Positions 7,067 to 10,120 of a DNA stretch of 10,120 nt are shown here, in pieces. The DNA lies in NCBI GenBank assembly GCA_048615375.1, contig JBMCLJ010000051.1, positions 1 through 10,120 on the forward strand, in the 5' to 3' direction. The notes below the pieces were generated by a model. It was given only the letters and a program-made list of their open reading frames with translations, did no database searches and was not told where the DNA came from. Origin of the DNA: JBMCLJ01 sp048615375. GTDB taxonomy: Bacteria > Patescibacteriota > Dojkabacteria > JAOAGR01. Made by a program: the position numbers and the translations under genes. Every line of letters starts with the position of its first letter. The stretch's first letter is position 1.

Positions 7067-8044
7067 TTATACGTTTTCTTTATCAAGCAGATCCCGTAAA
7101 AGCACTTCTTCTTCCTGGACTGTGTTAGTAAATACACGGTGGGCAATAACCGGGATAAACAGACGATATAGATCATCGCTGTTTACAAAGTCTCTCCCGT
7201 GAATATACGCGCAGGCCTTGAGTGCATGGACAAATTTTTTTGAGCTTCGCGGGCTGATTCCAAGCTCAAATCTATTGTCGTCGCGTGTTTGCTGAATTAT
7301 GTTTAAGAGCGCTTCGACAAGTTCTTCATGTATAAATACATTCTGGAACTCTTTCTGCCATGTCGCGATTACATTCGCCGGAAAAGAGGGAAGTTTGAGG
7401 TCTCGAGTATCCAGCTGGGCATCAAGCATAATCTGACGTTCCTGATCACGGGTAGGGTAGCCGACTTTTGTTTTGATGAGAAATCTGTCCAGCTGAGCTT
7501 GTGGCAAGGGGTATGTACCGAGGTGCTCTACAGGATTTTGTGTAGCGATCACAAAAAAAGGCTTTTCCAATACATAGGTGATATTGTCTACACTGACCTG
7601 TCTTTCAGCCATTGCCTCGAGGAGAGCTGACTGGGTTTTGGGGGATGCGCGATTGATTTCGTCAAATAATAATATATTTGTGAAAATAGGACCTGGGATA
7701 AACTCAAATTTATTTTCTTTCTGATTAAAAATAGTAACGCCAACAAGGTCTCCGGGAAGCAGATCAGGGTTTCCCTGGATTCGTTTAAAATCCAGGTCGA
7801 GGATGCGGGCTATCACATTTATAAGCATGGTTTTACCCGTTCCTGGCACATCTTCAAGCAGGATGTGATCATTGCAAATAATAGCGATAAGGATCAGTAT
7901 GGTAATTTCTTCTTTGCCATATACAACACTTGACACTGCTTCCAGTAATGTTCTGATATCATCCCGGTACTGGGAATGAGATTTCCGGTTAGTATTTTGT
8001 AATTTCATGTATTTTTGTTTGCTGGTGTAAACCTGGAACCACAT
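7067..8044 (-). CDS. MoxR-family AAA+ ATPase
   Basis: A 325-residue cytoplasmic AAA+ ATPase with every expected element: Walker A DVPGTGKT (65-72), Walker B ILLFDEIN (124-131), the MoxR-typical ASPKTQSALLEAMAERQV (133-150), sensor 1 ATQNP (167-171), an Arg in LDRF (185-188) and sensor 2 in GISPRSS (262-268). A helical lid domain ends the protein. MoxR ATPases form hexameric rings and act as chaperones that activate or assemble partner proteins, often ones with vWA domains; here the DUF58 protein just downstream is the obvious candidate. The start is uncertain: the ATG at 8044-8042 has a weak GAGAA about 5 bases upstream, while M13 at 8008 would also leave a complete domain and has no ribosome binding site. 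The gene sits 64 bases after the DUF389 gene, with no convincing promoter between them. Confidence 0.93.
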   Translation of the reverse strand: MWFQVYTSKQKYMKLQNTNRKSHSQYRDDIRTLLEAVSSVVYGKEEITILILIAIICNDHILLEDVPGTGKTMLINVIARILDLDFKRIQGNPDLLPGDLVGVTIFNQKENKFEFIPGPIFTNILLFDEINRASPKTQSALLEAMAERQVSVDNITYVLEKPFFVIATQNPVEHLGTYPLPQAQLDRFLIKTKVGYPTRDQERQIMLDAQLDTRDLKLPSFPANVIATWQKEFQNVFIHEELVEALLNIIQQTRDDNRFELGISPRSSKKFVHALKACAYIHGRDFVNSDDLYRLFIPVIAHRVFTNTVQEEEVLLRDLLDKENV

Positions 8045-8108
8045 ATGGTTCTCAATCTGTATATTGTGTATTGTAGAATTAAATTGGTTTTTTGGCTATG
8101 AAGCGCAA

Positions 8109-8744
8109 TCAAACTTCTTTAACATGATATTTTTCATGCAGGACAAAGTAGGCTCCAAGCATAATTCCAATCGTATTGAAGACAAAAAAAGTAAACGAGC
8201 CCAGGAATACAGATAAATCGAGTAAAACCAGCCCTCTTGCGCTGTTTACCAACGGTGGTACGAGTGAGATACCGATAGAAATGCCGGCTCCGACATTTGA
8301 AGTGTCTTTCCATACCCATAAATATGAGCCGACAATACCGAGCAATACGGCAGCGAGGAAGTACTCTACACCAAGGTTAACAAAAAACTGTGAGTACCCA
8401 ATCTCTCTGCCCGCGAACTCAAGTAGCAGAAATGAAATCACTGCAACAATAAAACCAAGTCCACTTATCGCCGCGTATTTCAAGAGAGCCCTTCCAAAAT
8501 TGCGGTACTTTTTTGAAAGAAAAAAGATAACCGCGGAAATAATAGGATCAATAAACGGCGCGACAATCATTGCCCCGATAAGGAGGAACTGGTTTTCCAG
8601 ATAAATCGCGAGTACGGCCAGTAGACTTGATGTAAGTGTAAGTACCACTATCTGCTCACTCCACTGTACAGTGTTTTCAGCTCGTGATTCAAGCTTACCA
8701 TCGTTAATTTTATGTCGTAGACGATCCAGCACTCTAGAAAACAT
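8109..8744 (-). CDS. DUF389 family integral membrane protein
   Basis: A protein of about 211 residues from the ATG at 8744-8742, or 220 from an in-frame TTG at 8771; neither has a proper Shine-Dalgarno and I prefer the ATG. It has five or six hydrophobic segments. Two family hallmarks are clear: LLIGAMIVAPFIDPI in the first third and, later, the glycine-rich GAGISIGISLVPPLVNSARG followed by FNTIGIMLGAYFVL, matching the conserved VPP and Asn regions of DUF389. A short charged cytoplasmic N-terminal segment (RVLDRLRHKINDG) precedes the first helix. The family's function is unknown. It heads the same-strand cluster with MoxR, DUF58 and the transglutaminase, but the 64-base gap leaves open whether they share a transcript. 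It ends in TGA; the next in-frame stop, TAA, comes about ten codons further on. Confidence 0.85.
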   Translation of the reverse strand: MFSRVLDRLRHKINDGKLESRAENTVQWSEQIVVLTLTSSLLAVLAIYLENQFLLIGAMIVAPFIDPIISAVIFFLSKKYRNFGRALLKYAAISGLGFIVAVISFLLLEFAGREIGYSQFFVNLGVEYFLAAVLLGIVGSYLWVWKDTSNVGAGISIGISLVPPLVNSARGLVLLDLSVFLGSFTFFVFNTIGIMLGAYFVLHEKYHVKEV

Positions 8745-8846
8745 GGTGACTTTGTAGTTGTTAATTATCAACTCACAATCAATCCTAGTATTTTTTTCAG
8801 ATTTTTGGAAATATAGCGCAACGATATATCCTATATTAGTACTCAG

Positions 8847-8855
8847 TGGTATAAT
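8847..8855 (+). promoter_or_regulatory. Extended -10 promoter upstream of the unknown gene
   Basis: TGGTATAAT is a perfect extended -10 element (TGN plus the full TATAAT consensus). No good -35 lies at the normal distance, as is common for extended -10 promoters. Transcription would start about seven bases later, at the A of the ATG at 8862-8864, so a leaderless message is predicted. This is the strongest promoter match in the window. Confidence 0.6.
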
Positions 8856-8861
8856 TCAGCC

Positions 8862-8933
8862 ATGTTAGATAAGGTCAATTTCAATGTCTGGGATTTAATA
8901 CAACATATAGCTAACCAGCCAAGAACGGAATGA
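8862..8933 (+). other. Short open segment in frame with, and upstream of, the unknown gene
   Basis: ATG at the predicted transcription start opens 23 codons (beginning MLDKVNFNVWDLIQHIANQ) and ends in TGA at 8931-8933. It is exactly in frame with the GTG start at 8958, and the intervening eight codons contain no other stop. It may be the true N-terminus of the downstream protein interrupted by a nonsense change or sequencing error, a short leader peptide, or a chance frame. The standard code is used elsewhere in the window. Confidence 0.35.
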
Positions 8934-8957
8934 TACGGTAGCATCAAGTCAACATCT

Positions 8958-10118
8958 GTGAAACTTTCCACATTGGAATCACTGTTAGGTCTACCTTTTG
9001 AAAAAAGGAAGTTTGCAACACTTGGATTAGGAGCATTGCTTCGTGATTTTAATAATAGTCCGGAAACTCAAAGTTCAGACAACATCCCCTCTTTATTTGC
9101 CTTGAATCATGTATTGAATAGTGAATTATTTCTGGAATCACTACATGCTGGTCGTTCATTTACTATTGAAGATACAACCATATATAATTGGCCGGCAGAT
9201 ATTGATAGATGGTTGAAGCACCAATTTATTCTGCCCCAGCTGCTTTCTTATACCCTATCTCCATTTTTATGCCAACACATCAGTCATAAAGGCACTCCTT
9301 TTGCGAAATTTGCAGACCAAGCCCCACCTCCTGGATTAAAACAGGTTTTCTTCAGGGTAATGTTAGGAGCAGTTGCACGAAAAAAAGTTAGCAATAGTAT
9401 TAATCACCATGGAGGACTAATGGATCCGTCAACAAAAATCTTGATTCCAGATTATTCCATAGATACTGAAATATATAGATACACTTCATTGCTATGTACT
9501 CCTTTTAGCCAAAATGATTTAACCAGCTGGCCCGGTATTGGTTTTTTGCTTGGATACTCAGAGGAAATGAATAGTAAAGCGCAAAAAACATGGAAAGTTA
9601 GTAATAAAGATTCACCGGATCAGTACTGGTATAAAGTTCGAGCAATATTGCACACTCTTCTTGCGACCAATTCTAGTAGTGCGAAGACTTTAACACCTTT
9701 TAAAGATGCTGGAATTACAAATACTCAAAGCGGATTAGCTATCCACCCTATTGATGCACTCTACCGCCATATAGCAACAACTAAACCCGAATCAAATTTG
9801 GAAGCAATTAAGCTGCATATAGCATTGCTACTGTATTCACAGCAAAAAAGTAATGATTCGAACGAAGAAGAAATAGGACAGAAACCAAAGAAAAAAGACA
9901 AGAAAAAAACTAATCTCCATCCCAGGCGTTCTAATCAACCTAGACACCCTTATGGTTGGCCCTATCCACCACTTTCCCGAGCTATAGCAGGTATTCATAC
10001 AGAAGACATCAATAAATTTATAGAAACTACACGTAGTTGTACTACAAATAGGCAAATTGTAGAAGCAGCATATAACGCTGCTGAAGATATAATCAAAAAA
10101 CGACGGTTGGCCCGGTAG
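8958..10118 (+). CDS. Hypothetical protein of unknown function
   Basis: I do not recognise this 386-residue product. It starts at GTG with no Shine-Dalgarno; the next Met in frame is far inside (about residue 135), so the GTG or a start further upstream is needed. It has no membrane helix or signal peptide and looks like a soluble, mostly helical protein. Visible features are an aromatic WPADIDRWLKHQF stretch (78-90), an IHPIDALYRHIA helix (262-273), a low-complexity lysine-rich, charged segment (about 298-324, including KKKDKKK), a Pro/Trp patch HPYGWPYPPL (330-339) and a basic C-terminal helix ending KKRRLAR. No catalytic motif or zinc-binding pair stands out. Its sequence looks visibly more AT-rich than the neighbouring genes, which could mean different origin or weak constraint. 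It ends in TAG two bases from the window edge. Confidence 0.7.
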   Translation: MKLSTLESLLGLPFEKRKFATLGLGALLRDFNNSPETQSSDNIPSLFALNHVLNSELFLESLHAGRSFTIEDTTIYNWPADIDRWLKHQFILPQLLSYTLSPFLCQHISHKGTPFAKFADQAPPPGLKQVFFRVMLGAVARKKVSNSINHHGGLMDPSTKILIPDYSIDTEIYRYTSLLCTPFSQNDLTSWPGIGFLLGYSEEMNSKAQKTWKVSNKDSPDQYWYKVRAILHTLLATNSSSAKTLTPFKDAGITNTQSGLAIHPIDALYRHIATTKPESNLEAIKLHIALLLYSQQKSNDSNEEEIGQKPKKKDKKKTNLHPRRSNQPRHPYGWPYPPLSRAIAGIHTEDINKFIETTRSCTTNRQIVEAAYNAAEDIIKKRRLAR

Positions 10119-10120
10119 GT

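Noticed and set aside
999..8771. Alternative code with TGA read as glycine (as in Gracilibacteria), suggested by in-frame TAA shortly after the TGA stops of alr, the transglutaminase and DUF389 genes
   Set aside because: The 801-, 478-, 396- and 325-residue genes have no internal TGA although they contain many glycines, and the TGA stops fall exactly at expected family C-termini.
8815..8837. ATATA-TCC-TATAT short palindrome upstream of the unknown gene
   Set aside because: Five-base AT-only arms are expected by chance in this AT-rich spacer.

Overview
The window reads as a bacterial chromosome segment using the standard code. Long genes run without internal TGA, and alr, the transglutaminase gene and the DUF389 gene stop at TGA. 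Canonical Shine-Dalgarno sequences are almost absent, and two putative promoter -10 elements sit 5-6 bases from a start codon. Together with a TrmB/PLD-type regulator and a type IV prepilin start, this resembles a Patescibacteria/CPR-type genome (possibly Peregrinibacteria-like). That placement is inference, because the window has no ribosomal or other marker gene.

Layout. (1) 1-523, minus strand: a small single-pass membrane protein, then, overlapping it by 14 bases, the first 27 codons of a type IV prepilin that runs off the window edge. (2) 524-998: a gene-poor gap with a promoter for the membrane protein, a GC-rich inverted repeat and a hairpin that may end alr. (3) 999-3050: alanine racemase (minus) divergent from a TrmB-family regulator (plus). 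Their 72-base spacer carries an inverted repeat whose one arm contains the alr start codon. (4) 3162-8744, minus strand: four genes in the transcription order DUF389 membrane protein, MoxR AAA+ ATPase, DUF58 protein, and a large multi-pass transglutaminase-like protein. (5) 8745-10118: a divergent intergenic region with an extended -10 promoter, then a 386-codon plus-strand gene of unknown function.

How they fit together. MoxR, DUF58 and TgpA-like transglutaminase form a widely conserved cassette. The ATPase is thought to act as a chaperone on the DUF58/vWA protein, and the membrane transglutaminase exposes a Cys-His-Asp domain outside the cytoplasm. The long charged coiled-coil segments flanking the enzyme's external domain and the DUF389 gene at the head of the cluster are the less usual points. 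alr supplies D-alanine for peptidoglycan, so several genes here concern the cell envelope.

The most puzzling locus is the last gene. An extended -10 element lies exactly one promoter-length before an ATG. That ATG opens the same reading frame as the 386-codon gene, but the frame is broken after 23 codons by a single TGA. I saw no mobile element, CRISPR array, tRNA or rRNA.
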